Below are positions 31,801-46,800 of a DNA stretch of 64,000 bases, one piece after another. The first letter of the stretch is position 1. Every line of letters begins with the position of its first letter. Origin of the DNA: Chaunax sp. Z400. Taxonomy: Eukaryota; Chordata; Actinopteri; Lophiiformes; Chaunacidae. The stretch spans positions 3,972,855-4,036,854 of the forward strand of contig CM075204.1 in assembly GCA_037577475.1 (NCBI GenBank). Reading direction: 5' to 3'. Under the pieces are notes generated by a model, which saw nothing but the letters and a program-made list of their open reading frames with translations, did not search any database and had not been told where the DNA came from. Both the position numbers and the translations under genes were made by a program.

Positions 31801-34800
31801 CCTCCTATGTATTTACTCTCTAGCAGATGACAAAGAAACCCACAACTGCACCACAATCCATTGTGTTTGAGATATTTTTGACTTCTTAAGAACTTTTTTG
31901 TCCCAGGAGTTATGAGGCAGGCCTTGTTTGTTCAGTGTCGCAGCTTCTTCCTGACCGTCTGCTTTCAGAATGGACGTGCTACAAGCCTCCACGACCCCTT
32001 CCTCCCCTCCTCTGTCTCCAGTCTGCCTCACAGACACCAGACTGACACAATCCTGGACACACAGCTTCCCCTAGAACTTCATTTCCTGCATCTCACCATA
32101 AAATCATTCTCTTCTCCACTGTGTTGTGGTTCTGTCATTATTACTCATCTTCACTTTTCCTTATTTGTCAGCATCGTTTGCTTTGAGATGTTTTTTAAAA
32201 GCTATTTAAGGCTTTTAGAAAAAGTTTTTTTCTAACCTACCTTTGATTTTAGAATAGTGGGTCAAAAGTTGCTGAGCCTTCATCATTCCTTTAGTGTACG
32301 AATGATGTGATGTGCAAAATTTGATAATATTACCTGAAGCAATCAGGAAGAAATACATCAATAAATGCAAAATATACAATGACTCAGCATGATTCTGTCA
32401 CATTATGAAGATATGACTCAGCAAAACTCACGATTCAGTTTTGGGCCACTTGAGAAAATCTTTCCTCTTTTTTTAATCTACAAGTGGGGCAGGTTTTGTG
32501 ATAACTCAACATACGATGTTTGGTCACACTTGACTGACATGTTGATGCTTCTTAAAGTGGAACTAATAAACCAAGACAGAAAGACACAACTCTCAGTGTG
32601 GTGATGAAAATATGAGCAGCCTGTTGTGTGGAAGTGAAACTGTCTATGCTGCCATCTTGACTAGGACTCCCTGGAAGAAGGGACCTTCCTGGCTAAATAT
32701 AGGACAAATACAAATAAAACAAACATGCACATGTTGTTGACATCTTCAGATTTCTGCTGTTGTTGACATACCGACGCAGTTCCCCACCCAGGGACAGTGG
32801 TGGTCGAACTTGGCAATGCAGCGGTTGCACACGGCGCAGTGTTTGGACCTGATGGGCTTCCGTATCTGTAAAGACACATTCACACAAGCAGTTGTATCTT
32901 GTTTTATTTTTGCTAATTTCCTCTGTATGGATGATCGACTCATTTGAAGAGAGGACTTTACCAAGCAGGTACTGCAGAATATGCTCAGATCCAGACTACC
33001 TGTCTCTGCCAGCTCCACAATGGTCTGCAGGAAGGAAACAAGAAACAAAAGTAGGATTTCAATAAAGCAGACAAGAGACATGGCACAAATATGAATGAAC
33101 AAGTGAGAAATTCATCTTGCTGGGGTCTGCTTGGCGGTGCAACAAAAGCCCTACTGATAGTGGGATCTCCAGATAAATGATCCACTGGAAGCTGGTCTTA
33201 TTCATAGCAAACTGGTACAAAAGCTTCTCTGAGATTTATATTTTTTCATTCACTCATTGGTTTTCAGTTTTTAAGGCAAATCATTTTTATAAAGATTTTG
33301 TTATCTAGTCTTTTAATTTCTTTTGCATTATCAGTTTGTTTTTGCAGCCCATCTCTGTGCATATGAACTAAAGACACAACGATCCTTAGTGATCCAGCGA
33401 CCACTGAGGAAAACAAAAGGTGGAAGAGGATCCTCTGCAGCAACAGGAAGACTTGGACGCTTTACATCTACAGTACATCAACCGTGGCGAGTCCTGCGCT
33501 GTGCTAACAACGCAGGATAAATTTAGCAGAGCCTCTGTTGTCTTCCATCAGAGCGTAACAAGGGACAGTGAGGGAACACGGGGGGGAACACATGACGACT
33601 GTAAGCAGCAGACCAGAGAATCAGCCACCAGTCAATTCTAAGCAGGCTTCCACTGTGAACTAGACTTACAGCAACATCACACGTCAGCATATAATGCTAA
33701 AAGACATGTCCAAGAAGCCCATGTGAACAGAATGCCTTCCTTCACAGCGCCAACATGAACACGTGTCATTGTTGACAAAAAGTATCAGACCACACAACAC
33801 AAAGAAGAGGGTTAAATAGAATATTTATTTCAGATGGTGTAGCTGTACCTTTTTTTTCTGCTCCTCTGAAGCTTTGATAATTCCTGGGTCAGACTTCCAG
33901 GATTTACCAAAATTGTAGAACAGAGCCAGGGTGTTTATCAGGAAGGGCACATGAACGGTGGCAAAGGGGAGATGTGCAGTGAGGTTAAGGAAGATGGACA
34001 AACAGCTTTTTCAGACTTATCTTAAAGACTGATCTGTCAGCCACTGGCTTTTTACCACAATCAAAACGTATTCATTTTAACCTCTGTACAGTAAAAAGAA
34101 ACTCTGTATAACTGTAACTAGAAATAATAATAACTATAACTGTAGACACTGCCTGAAAACATTCAGTACCAAAGTAATCCAGTGAGAGTTACTGCTAAGA
34201 GCTTGTTCAGCAGACTTTTTTGTGTGACCAAACATACATTATACTCCCTGTTTACATCCTCTACAGCAAACACTGAAAACATTTGGCTTCAGAGACTGAT
34301 ATACTGCCTGCCTCTGTCCAAAAGACTTTAAAGTATTTTAAAGATGCTCATCTTTAAAGGCTTTTCTCTATTTATACAAAGCAGATTGAGCAGAACTGTT
34401 ATCTCTGGCATCTACTTCAGTACTCTGCAGGACAAACACTTGTCCTTCATATTGTCCTTTAAAAAGAAATTAAGGAAACCATTCATGTATATTTACTACA
34501 AAGACTTCAATCTGAGTCCATTTTCACTTCATAGTAATGTGAAGGAGTCAAGGAGAGTTTGTCACAATAGCTCATCTTGACTTCCTTCCATGAATACATA
34601 CAGACAGCTGTGGGCCTGCTTTGTGGAGACTAGAACTGATTACTAGCCGGTGCAGTCATGCAGGTGTGCATGACTCAGCTGAATCCCACGGGAAACTGGC
34701 CAAGTGACACTGAGAGGCCCAGACAGTGAAAGCCTGAACACTACGGGCCAATGTGTCACTCAGAACTAGGACAGAATCATCACTGTGGACCAGAAAGAAC

Positions 34801-37800
34801 ACAGAGGAAGAATATTTGGTTTAAACTGAGGTTTTACATCTTAAAATGATCGAAATTCTGCATCATGACACGACTGCATGGTGCAAGGTCACAGGTTTCA
34901 TTGGGACCCGATCAATGACAATTACATCATGTTACATTAGATATTAGAAAACATTCTCTTCAGGGTAACAGGCCCCCCAAAGGTGGTAATTCTACCTCTT
35001 TTTTGGGATAAAATATTCTGAATTTCAAGTGACATTCCATTATGTGTCTTTTGTATCTCGCTGACATTTCAGTCTTTCAGGAACAGATTGGAAGGACAGG
35101 ATGGAAGCTGGCAGACCACACACAGTTACAAAGTGCTGTACACATAAACTGAGCAACAGTAGAAACGCATCATGTTAAAAACCCAATCTTTTCCTTTCAC
35201 TAGCCCTAACACTGAAACAAACAATCATGTGATTCACTGAATAGACTTTTTTAAGTACCCACAACCAAAACATGTTAAATCATGAATAACCATCATTTAG
35301 TCACAACATAGAAATAACAGTCATTGGTGCATTTCAGAGTAAACCATGATGTTGGTGAGATTTTTTTCTGCATGATTGAAAAGACCTGGCTAAGGCAATA
35401 AAATCCCGGGTCTAATTACTGTCCTACTGAAACAACTGATGATGTCATGACTTCCACAAAACTTATGTGACCAGACAGTTGGGATGCTGATGATGATGAT
35501 GCTCGACAGACACGTGTAGCACAGAAAGCTCATTGCACAGTGGACGGAGATCACATTGCAGGTGATGACGAGCTTTTGTGGTCATCCCTCCAGCTCATTT
35601 ATGACTTCAGCACTGATGGAGAGGGAGAATACAATTCCCCAAAGTCCCAATGAAACCATCATAATATATTACATATTGATAATCAAAACACTCTCCAGAG
35701 CTCCTCAATGGTCTACTGCATCTGCAGCGATTGTGCCAATGATCAGTGAAATCAGTTTGAATGCCTCTTCAGGGAGAGACGGTCTGCACCTCGTACTACC
35801 ACCACTTTGTGTTTTCAAAGGCTGAGTGGTGAGGCGCGGATGACAAGGTTTCCCTAACAGCTGACACCAGAGGGTGAGGCAGATTTATCAGTGTGGTATC
35901 TGAACACCACAATGATGTGCAGAAAAGCTAGCGAAACACAGTGAAATGAACGCTACATCAGTACAAGGGTGAATTCATGAAAGGTTTAAAGTGAATAAAG
36001 TGAAGGTATATTGAAATTGGTACGGTGCTCCTCTGAAGCTTCAGGTGTTGCACAAATTCCTATTTCAAACATCATCATTCTATTTTTTTCAGGTGGATAT
36101 ACATTGATGAGAAAAATCTAGAGGAGAAAATATGATCCGGTCTTAGAGAAGACAAAAAAGTACCGTCACACAGCTCCACCCTGGTCATTTGAGCTGATCT
36201 TAACCACGGGCCTGAAGAGGATAATGAGCTCACTGTGGCAGAAAATGGGTCACAACCAGTAGATAAACTGCTTCAACCTTGAGGGCACAACAAAGACAAA
36301 ATACTGGGTGGCAAAACTACACAGCCAGAAAGAGAACTGAAATTAAAGACATTTAAAAAGAAAGACATTAAAACAGCCGCATCCCATTTCTCCCCCAACA
36401 CTGTTAACCTGACGACTTGACAATTTGGTTATTGGAAGTAATTCCACAAAAAGGTCTCCAGTTAAAGGTGAAATGGAAAAGTCGTCTTTCACATTGATGT
36501 TGGAATCTTTTAGTCTGAGACCCAAATTAAAGGTTTTTATTTATTCCTCAAAGCCAAGTTCAATAAATAATCACCAAAAATGCAATTTCACGCAAAATGT
36601 GGAGCTCCAGCTACCCATTCTGGGCCTCAGGCCACAGTTTATGTAACCAGACTCTGAATGGCCTGACAGGGTAAACTGCTGCTACCCCTGGCACCACACA
36701 CTGAAGATTACAAAGGACAACATTAGTGGAGCTTTATGGGTGTTGGAAAGCTTCAGAAAAGCCGTCCCCTCGCAGCCCCCAAACACTGGTAGGGGGAGAG
36801 GCCGGGTCTAAAACAGGCCATCCATATTTTGCACAGCTTTTCAACTCATTTCCAGGAAAACTGTCAAAAGAAAACACCAATTAACAAGTGTTTCCATTAA
36901 GCTGATGGTGTTCATTCTCCAAACAGCTGCCATTGGATCATTGCAATATCCTGTTTCCACCCAGTGTTTTATGCACAAATTGAGAACGTACATAAAAACA
37001 AGTAGATAGAAGAGGAGTCTTCGTTCTTTACACAGCTATGTATCTTTTTGTGTGTACAACAAGTGATACACCATGAGTGTTCTCTAAGATTTACAGATCA
37101 TTCAGTTTGCTCCACAAAACTGTGAAATTTGGTTTCAACTTGTCAAGTAATCCTGCTGACAAACAACCCAACAACCCAACAGACAGACACCGGTGAAAAC
37201 ACACTAAACTACGGGGGTCATGGGACAATTTTGCTTGTGACTGAGGTGTGAACAGTCTTACTCAAGTGTTATCTTTGAATCCATTATTAACTTCTAGTTA
37301 AACATGTAACAAATCATCCAGTCAGATTTACAAATCACACTATTTGCATAAATAAATGTGAGTAGAAAATGTATTCATTTGTGTTTAGGCAGTCAACTGG
37401 AAAGGAACCAAAAAGAGTCCAACTCTGGGAGACAGTGGCTACAGTTTACAACAGAGAACCAGTGTCTGCAACACTGCAGAGCTGCTGTGCTGTCAGGTAC
37501 ATGAAACAGCATGTCTTTCAACCATTACAGGGAAGAGATCTGCAGCGGATACAATGACAACCTTGATAGGTGGAGGGCAAAAAGGACGCCTGAAAGTACT
37601 CGTTATTTTCAAGGAAATGTCATCACACAACAAAGAAGCTGCCTTTAGTAAAAGGAGGAACAAACATTTGCCAGAGAAAACCCGACTTAGGATGCAGGTC
37701 AAGGGTAGGTATATAAAGCACATCCCCAGCAGTTTGCTTTTTTAATAAGCACAGGTCAAAGATGTCTTCCTCTCCCTCCCCATTAGTGGAGCGAGGAGGC

Positions 37801-40800
37801 AGAAAATCAAAAGCCTTCTACAGACGGCAACGCCCCTCTCACCTCCTACAGTGTCCCAACAGAAAGGCAACTCTTAAATGTACCAGAAGCCACGCTGAGG
37901 CCAACAGAAACTCTTTATAGTGGCTTAAACTCCTTGTTCAAAATCATGATGCAGCAACAGGCACTGAAAATGAGCAGCAAGCTAATTAAAAGAAACAATT
38001 TGTTCTACATTTTGACTCAGATAACCAGCACAATGATTGTCTTCTGCTTGTGGCATTTGATTAACAGAAATTCTTACGGTGTCCTTAAGATGCATTACAT
38101 TACCTGTCTCCCCTCCCACTCCTTCCATCCACTGATAATGACCCGTAACTTTATCTCAGTAATGTTACAGCCTAGCAACACAAGCACTTTTCCTACTACT
38201 CGTTAGTCTTCTTCAACTCAAATATATCATAGGCAGCAGAAAGCTGTACAAAGTCATTTTACAAGTCCATATTTCATCAAGACCCTCCCTTCTAGGAGAC
38301 CACGTTTGCTAAATTTACAGACCAGCCTAATAGTCCTAAAAGCTTTTGGTTTATGTTGTATGACCTGTACGATTCCTAAAAAGATAAAAAATAAATAGCC
38401 CATTTCACCCACCATGTGATACAACTGCACAGCTTTGGATTCATGTGTCCTTTCCAGTAAACGGTTTGTGAGCTCTGAGCTCTAGCAGGCTTCACACAAG
38501 TGGACTGTGAATGAACAAAAGAGCTCATTTATCGCTTTGTGTGGCTACGCTGTTTATGTAGGCAAATGGGTCAGCAGTCACTTCAGTCAAATCCTCCATT
38601 TTATTTGGGATTTCCAGACCATTATTAGAAATTTGATAGGTTCGTGTTTGATCCCAGGAACAGTGTCACTATGTGAAGCAAGCAAAACACTGAATCCTTA
38701 ACTGTAAGTCCCTTTGGATAAGACTCCACAAGAATCAGCTACATGCCAAAACTAGAAATGTTTGTTTCATCACCACACAGACTGAAGTGTAGCATTTGTC
38801 AGCATCGCTAGTAGGACTGCTATTACAGTTTAAACTCAAAGTAGAACTTTTTTTTCTTCCTGACTGATCAAATACCAGATTCTATAAGAAGACACACAAC
38901 TTCAGTCTAATTTTGTTTTGTTTTGTCTTACTTATGCTGATATTCCGTGAATCAGTCACTGATGAAGAGTTAAAGCACCCAGTGTGGTAACAGATCATGT
39001 CTAAATAATACTGCGACTGTCATTTCTCAAAAAGTTTCTGTTTTTGTGGGAATAGATCAACATTACTCACAGTAAAATCACAACTTGCAGAAGATACCGC
39101 GTTAATTTGTAAGCCTTAGAATTGCAGGTAGGCAGATTTTTTTACAGCTTGGACAACACCAGGCTGGCTGTTTTCCATTTGTTTTCAGTCATTATGCTAA
39201 GCTAGGCTAATGGGCTGGATGTAGCTTCTTGATTCTCTTGGGTCAAACTGCTCCTTTAAGAAAACAAAACTAGAATTGATACAGTCTAAAAAGAAAAGGA
39301 TATCGTTCCAGAACCAGTAAAACCAAGTGGTGTACATCCAGAACTTGGTGGCTAGGTAGATTCCCAGAGGGAGTGCGCTGTGCATGGAGTGGTCGAAGAA
39401 AGCCCTGCAGAGAAAAGACGTGAGAGGAGGAGGAGGGTCACAGTTATAAGCAGTGTTTCTTCAAAAAGTGAAAATGCATTTCATGAAATTTGTCTTTGTC
39501 TCATTTCTGCACTGTCCTTCCTGTCAGTCAAATAGTGTGCACATTACTAAGGCATCTAATAATACTGTTACTGGTAAAGGCTTGTTCTAATTTATTACAA
39601 CTTGGGTTTTATTTTTGTTGGGGTTGAATCAAATTGATCCACAATGTTCCTTTACATCATCAATCCCACAACAGACACTGCTCAGCACTATGTTGTACAC
39701 ATCAAGTCTTCCTGCAGCTGTGAACCTGTTCAGTGTTGCACATATGGACAAATGCAAACCTGAGTCTTAAATGGAAGCCCTGCAGTCAGACAGCAACAAA
39801 ATAAACCAAACCATAACCTGATAACACTCTGCTGTTGGGCTCAGGGTCACAGTTATTTTTTCAGCCAAGTAAGTATGCCAAGAATGTCAGTAAATATAAA
39901 CCCAACATACTGGGGGATGTGTGTTATTGTAGTCTCAGAGCTAATAGTAGTGAACAGTAAACCATACGAGCAGGACCAGATGGCAGTTCAATGTGGTTTA
40001 AGCAGGGGGTGCAGTGTTTCCATGCAAGAATATCTGCATGTACGGTTTGTGTGTTAGTGTCACAGAGACTTTTAATAATGACATATCAAACATGAGATGC
40101 TTAATACAAAGCTGACGGAGAACATGCTTCAGGGGGTGCAGATAGCGCAGTGGTTAGAGCGTGCCCCATGTACCGAGGCTATAGTCCTCTAGTGGTCGGC
40201 ACAGGTTTGATTCCGACCAGTGGCCATTTGCCACATGTCTTCTCCCCACTCTCTCTCCTACATTTCCTGTCACCTCTTCAGGCTGTCCTATCAATAAAGG
40301 CATAAAATGCCCAAAAAATAACTTTAAAAAATGCTTTAGTTGATAATACTGTATGTTTACATTATCATTATCTTTATGTGCAATTACATTGTATTTAAAT
40401 AATAAATCATTTTGGTAATAATGAAGAATTAAACGAGATAGTAACTAGCAGAAAAAGCTCTTGTCTTGTGTGTTATCTGTGTTTATACATACTTGGAGAG
40501 AAACTGTACAGCAATCCAGACACCGGCATACATGAGGCCCTTGATTAGCCAGGAGTCAATGTCCAGGTCAGCGATGAATCCAACCAACCAGATGACCACA
40601 AACGGTGTTCCCAGCATCACCTTCTGCCTGAACTCCTGCAGCAGGAGGTGAGGAGGAGGACACATGGATACAGATGGCAAATCAGGGGAGATAGAAAACA
40701 AACAGGAAAGTAGGACATATAGAAGGAGAGAAAAAATGACATCAGAAGTGGTGAAAAAACAAGGGGTGGATTGAAGATGATTTGTGTAAAAAAACATTGA

Positions 40801-43800
40801 GATGGAGGACAAAGTATTCAGGCGGTGAGGGTGAAATGGCCATGAGACGGATGGAGATAATCAAAGAAAATAATATTTATAACAGACAGGTGTAAGAGAT
40901 TAAACAAGAAATAAAAGACAAAAATGGAATAAGATTTTTGCAAAGGATGGAGTTTTAAAATCTACTGTAAAGGATTTTGATCTAGAACTGATATCAGTCA
41001 GGGTGATGAATCATGACCTTAAGCATCTACTACTGCAAACAGCAATTCCAATAGTTTCCATGTTCATTATTACCAAAGATATTGCACAATAAACAGCAGA
41101 CATGGTGTGTATATACAGTATATTTGTTGATTAAGTCAAAATGTCTGGGTATAAAGAGTGAGGTGTTCCATCCTTTGCAGGATTTTAGTTTGTCTTTTTT
41201 TTGTTATGTTACACATCTGTCTAATCTGTGGAGAATTAAGAGTAAGGTCAGCAGATATCCAAACATGTTAGATGAATTCTACAAATGCTCTACTCACTGC
41301 AACACTGGGTCTGACAACAAGGATCTTATGTCTACAGTCTATTTATCATATGTACAAGCACAGTGACATATAATCTCTAGGAGAGCAGGTGCATCCATGT
41401 TTAGGCTTTATGTGTAAATTTACTGTCTAGTTGTAAAATTTACCTTGATTAACTAATAATATCCCAGCAGACCAATGGAAAGACAAACAAGACATTTAAG
41501 TAGAGTTAAAACAGTTTTAAATCAACATACAAACATTCAAAGATAGAAACAAACACATTTACATATTTCATCATCTACCAACCACAGAGGCTTTCTGACT
41601 GCTTTGGCTGTGGCTCACTTATCAATATTTATTATCAGGATACAGGTGAATCAACACATTGTGGTCAGACTGGAAAATATGAGGGGACTTTGTTCTTCTA
41701 TGTTCCACTACTTGTATCGTCACACTCACTCCGTTATTTAAGGCGTCTCCTTCAGAATTTAATCCATATTGCTCGATGTTTTCTACTCTGTGACTACCTG
41801 ACCTCCTCCTTTGATCTATACTGTAATATATATGAGTGTGTGTGTGTGTGTACCTTGTCCATCTTCAGTCTCTTCAGGTAGGATGGGCTGTCGTAGCCTT
41901 TAGCCTGCCGTGCTTCCTGTAAGTGATTGATCATCCAGACATTCTTCCTTTGCTTGGCGAGATCTAACGGTGTTTCACCCTGTAATACAATAGAGGATGC
42001 ATCTACCATCACATAAATCTCAGAGTACCTTTCTACCTTTCTTAGTGACAGTCTCATTTGTTAGCATGAGTTTGACTCTTATCAGACCAATAACACAGGC
42101 ACCAGAAGACAGTGGATGAAGCAATGAGGAGGACACTACCTTGATGTTCTGTGCATCAACGTTAGCGTTGGCGTCCAGCAGCAGGCTGATAACAGTGGTG
42201 TTGCCGGCTAGCACAGCCCAGTGCAGTGCTGTGTTCTTGTGATATTTGTCGCCGAGGTTTACGGACACGTTGAAGGTCAGTAGCAGCCGTGTGGGATCCA
42301 CACTGTCACACAGAACAAAGATACGAAGTCAAGCTGAGTCAGACCTGTTTAACCAGAAGGTGATTAACAGAAAAAGCAGGAAAAGTTAAGGGTCTGAACC
42401 TGACTCATAGTTAACACTTGAAATTATTCATTACCTGACCCATAAAACAAAAAATGTGGTATGGCATACCTCCACAAGGCCTAACAATCCTGCACACATC
42501 TGTTTGCCTGACCTATGCCCAAACACTCAACAAAGTTTCATGGAAATTGGTTCAATAGCTTCTGCATAATTAGGGAAAATGGCAAAAATGGCAAAAATCT
42601 CACAATGTGAAAGAAAGTGGATCAATCATGTGCAGATTCCTCTGGATCGGTATTAAAATTTAACTGATTCTTTCCTGGCCCATGCCCTAGCCCTCAACAG
42701 TTCTGTGGAAATTCATCCAGGAGTTTTTGTGTCATGCTAATAAACAAACCAACCAGTCAGACATGGGTGAAAACATAACCTCCTTTGAGGAGGTAATAAT
42801 AGAAAATGCGGTAATAATTTCCTAGAGTGAAATGATCCAATGTCCTCTTTTACATGCCAACAACCCAAAAGTCAAAGGTATTCAGTTTATTGTCACATAT
42901 GACCAAAAAAAGCATCAAATCACATTTGAGAAGCAGAAAGCAGCTATTCTTTTTGGTGGTTTTGTTTGAAACAGCTACATGTTTCAAATTATTCTTGCAG
43001 TTTTAGTGTATCTGAATTTATTTGCATCTTTTTCTCATTCATTGCTTACTTTGTAATGCTACGACTCTATTTCTCACTGCTAATAATGTGATTCCCACTC
43101 ATGGACCAATCATTTTAATGACTATATTATAAATAGAAATTATATATATGAAAAATTGCTTATCAGGGAATATTCCAATGAAGCTATGCAGCAAAGCTGG
43201 GCCACGTTTCCCTGTGTTAGCAATCTGTTGATTAATGACCATCCATCAATACGTGTGGAAGCTGTGTGTGGCTGCAGTCAGCAGAAACATGCTCGGGCTT
43301 GTACATCAGTGTTTGTGCACTTCTGCATTGGTTTCCAGGTATCAGTTTCATGATTGCAGGTTAGTTGTCAGTTAGTGTGTCATTAAGATTTCTTGTCAAC
43401 ACAGACTGAGCCAGCAGCTCATCATAAAGCTGTAGGAGTGTGAACACAAACTATAAAGCACACACCTGTGTGTCCTGTAAGCAGCCCACATCAGGGGAGT
43501 CATTCCATTCTGATCCATCATGTCCACATCCTGTTGCAGTAGAAAGATACAATAAACTGAAGGAGAGGTGAAAGGAGGGAAAAAGAAGCAGCAGGGCTCC
43601 CCCTGCTGGAGGTCACTGGAACAAAATGCTTTTTCCCAAATAGCTGACAAAACCCGAACAACATCACAGGCACAAACAGGAAGAAGAGATGATAAAGCAA
43701 TGGAGACTGTTCAGTTCCTATTTCATAATATCAAAGTGGACCACAGTAATCCTAATAAAGTTCTCCAGTCAGACCGTTAAATGCGTGGTGAGAATACATT

Positions 43801-46800
43801 GATAAATAGGCTGCAGTGTTGGTGCTTCCTACCTGTCCTTTGGCGATAAGGTACGCCACGATGGAGGTGTGGCCGAACTGGGCGGCCAGATGAACGCAGC
43901 TGCAGCCCTCACCATCGATTAAAGATGGGTCTGCACCATATTTCATGAGCTGCACCACCATAGATAGATGGCCTTGTCTGGGAGAAGATAAACGCAAAAC
44001 AAATATTTATTTATTTTGACATCTTATTGGTCACTACTCAATCTACAAGTCTGAATAAAGGAACAAAATAGTGACAGCAAATAGTGTCTGTGTCTTTTGA
44101 GCATTACTGACCCTGTCTTATGATTTTATGAGGCAGAGGGGTTTGTAGTTTGTTGAAAACAGCCAGTGACATCCAGGAGAAACTAACTTAAATGCTGAGT
44201 GGGTGTATAGGATAAATAGTCTAAATATCAGGTTCTAATTCAGGTCAACTGCTATTGAACTGTTTATTTGAACATAAGATGATGTAGCTTCGTATGCTGG
44301 TGGGATATTAACAGAGTGACTTCCTTTCTGCTCTTCTCATTGGATGTTTGTCTCTCCAGTCTTTTGTTACATGCTTTTATTACATACATCATACTTTTAG
44401 TTTTTAAAATGCATTTGGATTAATAACTCCGTCTGCAATGTAAGCTTCCCTCCACAGGACAACAGAGAATTGATTATGATGACATGAATGTCATCATGAT
44501 GAGTTTTAGCTTCATTTCCAGGGGTGCACATGACTGGTGCGCAGACGTGCTTGTGTGGTCATAATAAATGATGTGCACAATACATTAGAACAAGAAGCGC
44601 TTTTGCACACCATCACTCGTGTCTGTGTCTAACAACAGAGAGTTTCATTAATTAAGGTGTGATTGGAGCGACACAGGACATAGTAAAGGGGCTTCTTCAA
44701 CTCTTCCATGTTGTGGTTTATGGGATGAGTGGAAGACAGAGTTTGTTTCAGTCTGCACATGAAGCTGCAGTCAGTGTTGGAGTTAACAACGGGGTCCAAA
44801 ATTGCTTGAGATGGCAGCGATCAGGGATTCCCCTTGTTCATGTTCTATGTACCGCCCACATCCATGAAAACAGTGCTAAATCAGCTGATCGCATGGTCCT
44901 GTACTGCAAGGCCCCAGGTAGGTAGGTAGGTAGGAAGGAAGGTAGGTAGGAAGGAAGGTAGGTAGGAAGGAAGGAAGGAAGGTAGGTAGGTAGGTAGGTA
45001 GGTAGGTAGGTAGGTAGGTAGGTAGGAAGGAAGGAAGGAAGGAAGGAAGGAAGGAAGGAAGGTAGGTAGGTAGGTAGGTAGGTAGGAAGGTAGGTAGGAA
45101 GGTAGGTAGGTAGGTAGGTAGGTAGGAAGGATGGTAGGTAGGAAGGATGGTAGGTAGGAAGGAAGGTAGGAAGGAAGGAAGGTAGGAAGGAAGGTAGGTA
45201 GGAAGTAGGAAGGTAGGTAGGTAGGTAGGAAGGAAGGTCGGTAGGAAGGTAGGTAGGAAGTAGGAAGGTAGGTAGGAAGTAGGTAGGTAGGTAGGAAGTA
45301 GGAAGGTAGGTAGGAAGGTAGGTAGGTAGGTAGGTAGGTAGGAAGGAAGGTAGGTAGGTAGGAAGGAAGGAAGGTAGGTAGGTAGGTAGGTAGGTAGGTA
45401 GGTAGGTAGGTAGGTAGGAAGGTAGGTAGCTAGGAAGTAGGAAGGTAGGTAGGAAGGATGGTATGTAGGAAGGAAGGTAGGTAGGTAGGTAGGTAGGTAG
45501 GCAGGTAGGAAGGTAGGTATGGAGGCTATTACCTGCCAGTCTAATTCAAGTGGCTACAAGTGATGACAGTGACCTAAAACAGGGGTTCCTAAAGTGGGGG
45601 TTGTGACATCGATGGTGGGGTCGGGAGATGATTTACAGTAATCAAATAAAATTTAATGAATGAAATGATTAGAAATAGTCTATTTCATTGTTACAAAACA
45701 TATATTGTACCTAAATTTTAAATTTAAACCATGCAAATAAAAATATGTGTTGTGTGTGGATAAGCCTATTAGTGCATGTGCGCTTAATGTTTGTATGCTT
45801 CAACCCCCTCTGGGGATAGTGGGGGTCGCGAGTCTCTGGTACCGTTATTTTGGGGGTCTGGGGGTGAACATGTTAGAACCCCTGACCTAAAACATGACTG
45901 TTTCATGCAGTGCAAAAGGTGAGCACTAAGAAACATCTTTAGGTGTTCATTTAAGAACCAGACTGAAACTTTTTTGTACACCCCTGTTTATTTCATTATC
46001 TTGAGTTGCATCATTTCCCCTGCACAGAAACATTAGTTATTTGCTGTTTGTAAACCTGAGCAGACAAAGAACTTAGCTCCAGCATGTGTCTAAGGCTGTC
46101 TTTACACTACAGGTCTTGATGCCCAATTCCAATTTGTTGCCTATATCCAATTTTTTTGACCACCTGCTGACATCTACTTTTAAAAGTGGCCCATAAACGA
46201 CATCTATATTTACACTGTTGGCAACATCCCGTGGGTTTGACCCAGAAATGTTTAGGCTGAAACGGAAGTAAAAGCAGTACTATTTAAAATGGACACAGAC
46301 CAGTGTGACATAGGGCTAATTATTCAAGCTATTGCTTTCTGAAGCATTTTTAGAGGTGGTGCATTATAAATTGTTGAGCTTGTAAAAATGGACAGGTTCT
46401 TGTTCTTTCCATTGCCTACCACTGGTTCCTTTCTGAATGAGAAAAGAGAGACCTGTGAGCGCGGATGCGCGGAGTCCACCTTTGTTTACGTCATTCGCCA
46501 CCTTTGCATTTTCAATGACGTATGACTCATATTTACAGGGAATATCTGATCTGTCTGCTTAGATGACGGACGCAAATGCACATATCCAATTCATATGAGA
46601 TTTATTTCCACATATGAATGAGGACTGATTCCGACCTGAGAATATTCGATTCCATGTGCTTCTGCTTCATGATTCATATCCTCACATGGGAGGAAAAAAA
46701 TCAGAATGGGGTCACTTGAACCACATAGTGTAAAGACAGCCTCTATGACTGAGCTCATACAGACAGAGGAGGCTGGGGGCTTTTAAAGGTTGTTGGACGG

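Noticed and set aside
33849..33992. Missing AG acceptor before zdhhc17 exon 11, as a sign of an assembly error or dead gene
   Set aside because: The donor, branch site and AC end all match the U12 AT-AC consensus and give the exact family sequence, so the gene is intact.
43590..43625. CTCF-like CCAGCAGGGGGAG on the minus strand
   Set aside because: It lacks the GGC core present at 11260, so it is a weak match.
44659..44925. An 88-codon plus-strand frame in zdhhc17 intron 4
   Set aside because: No recognised domain or splice partners; likely chance.
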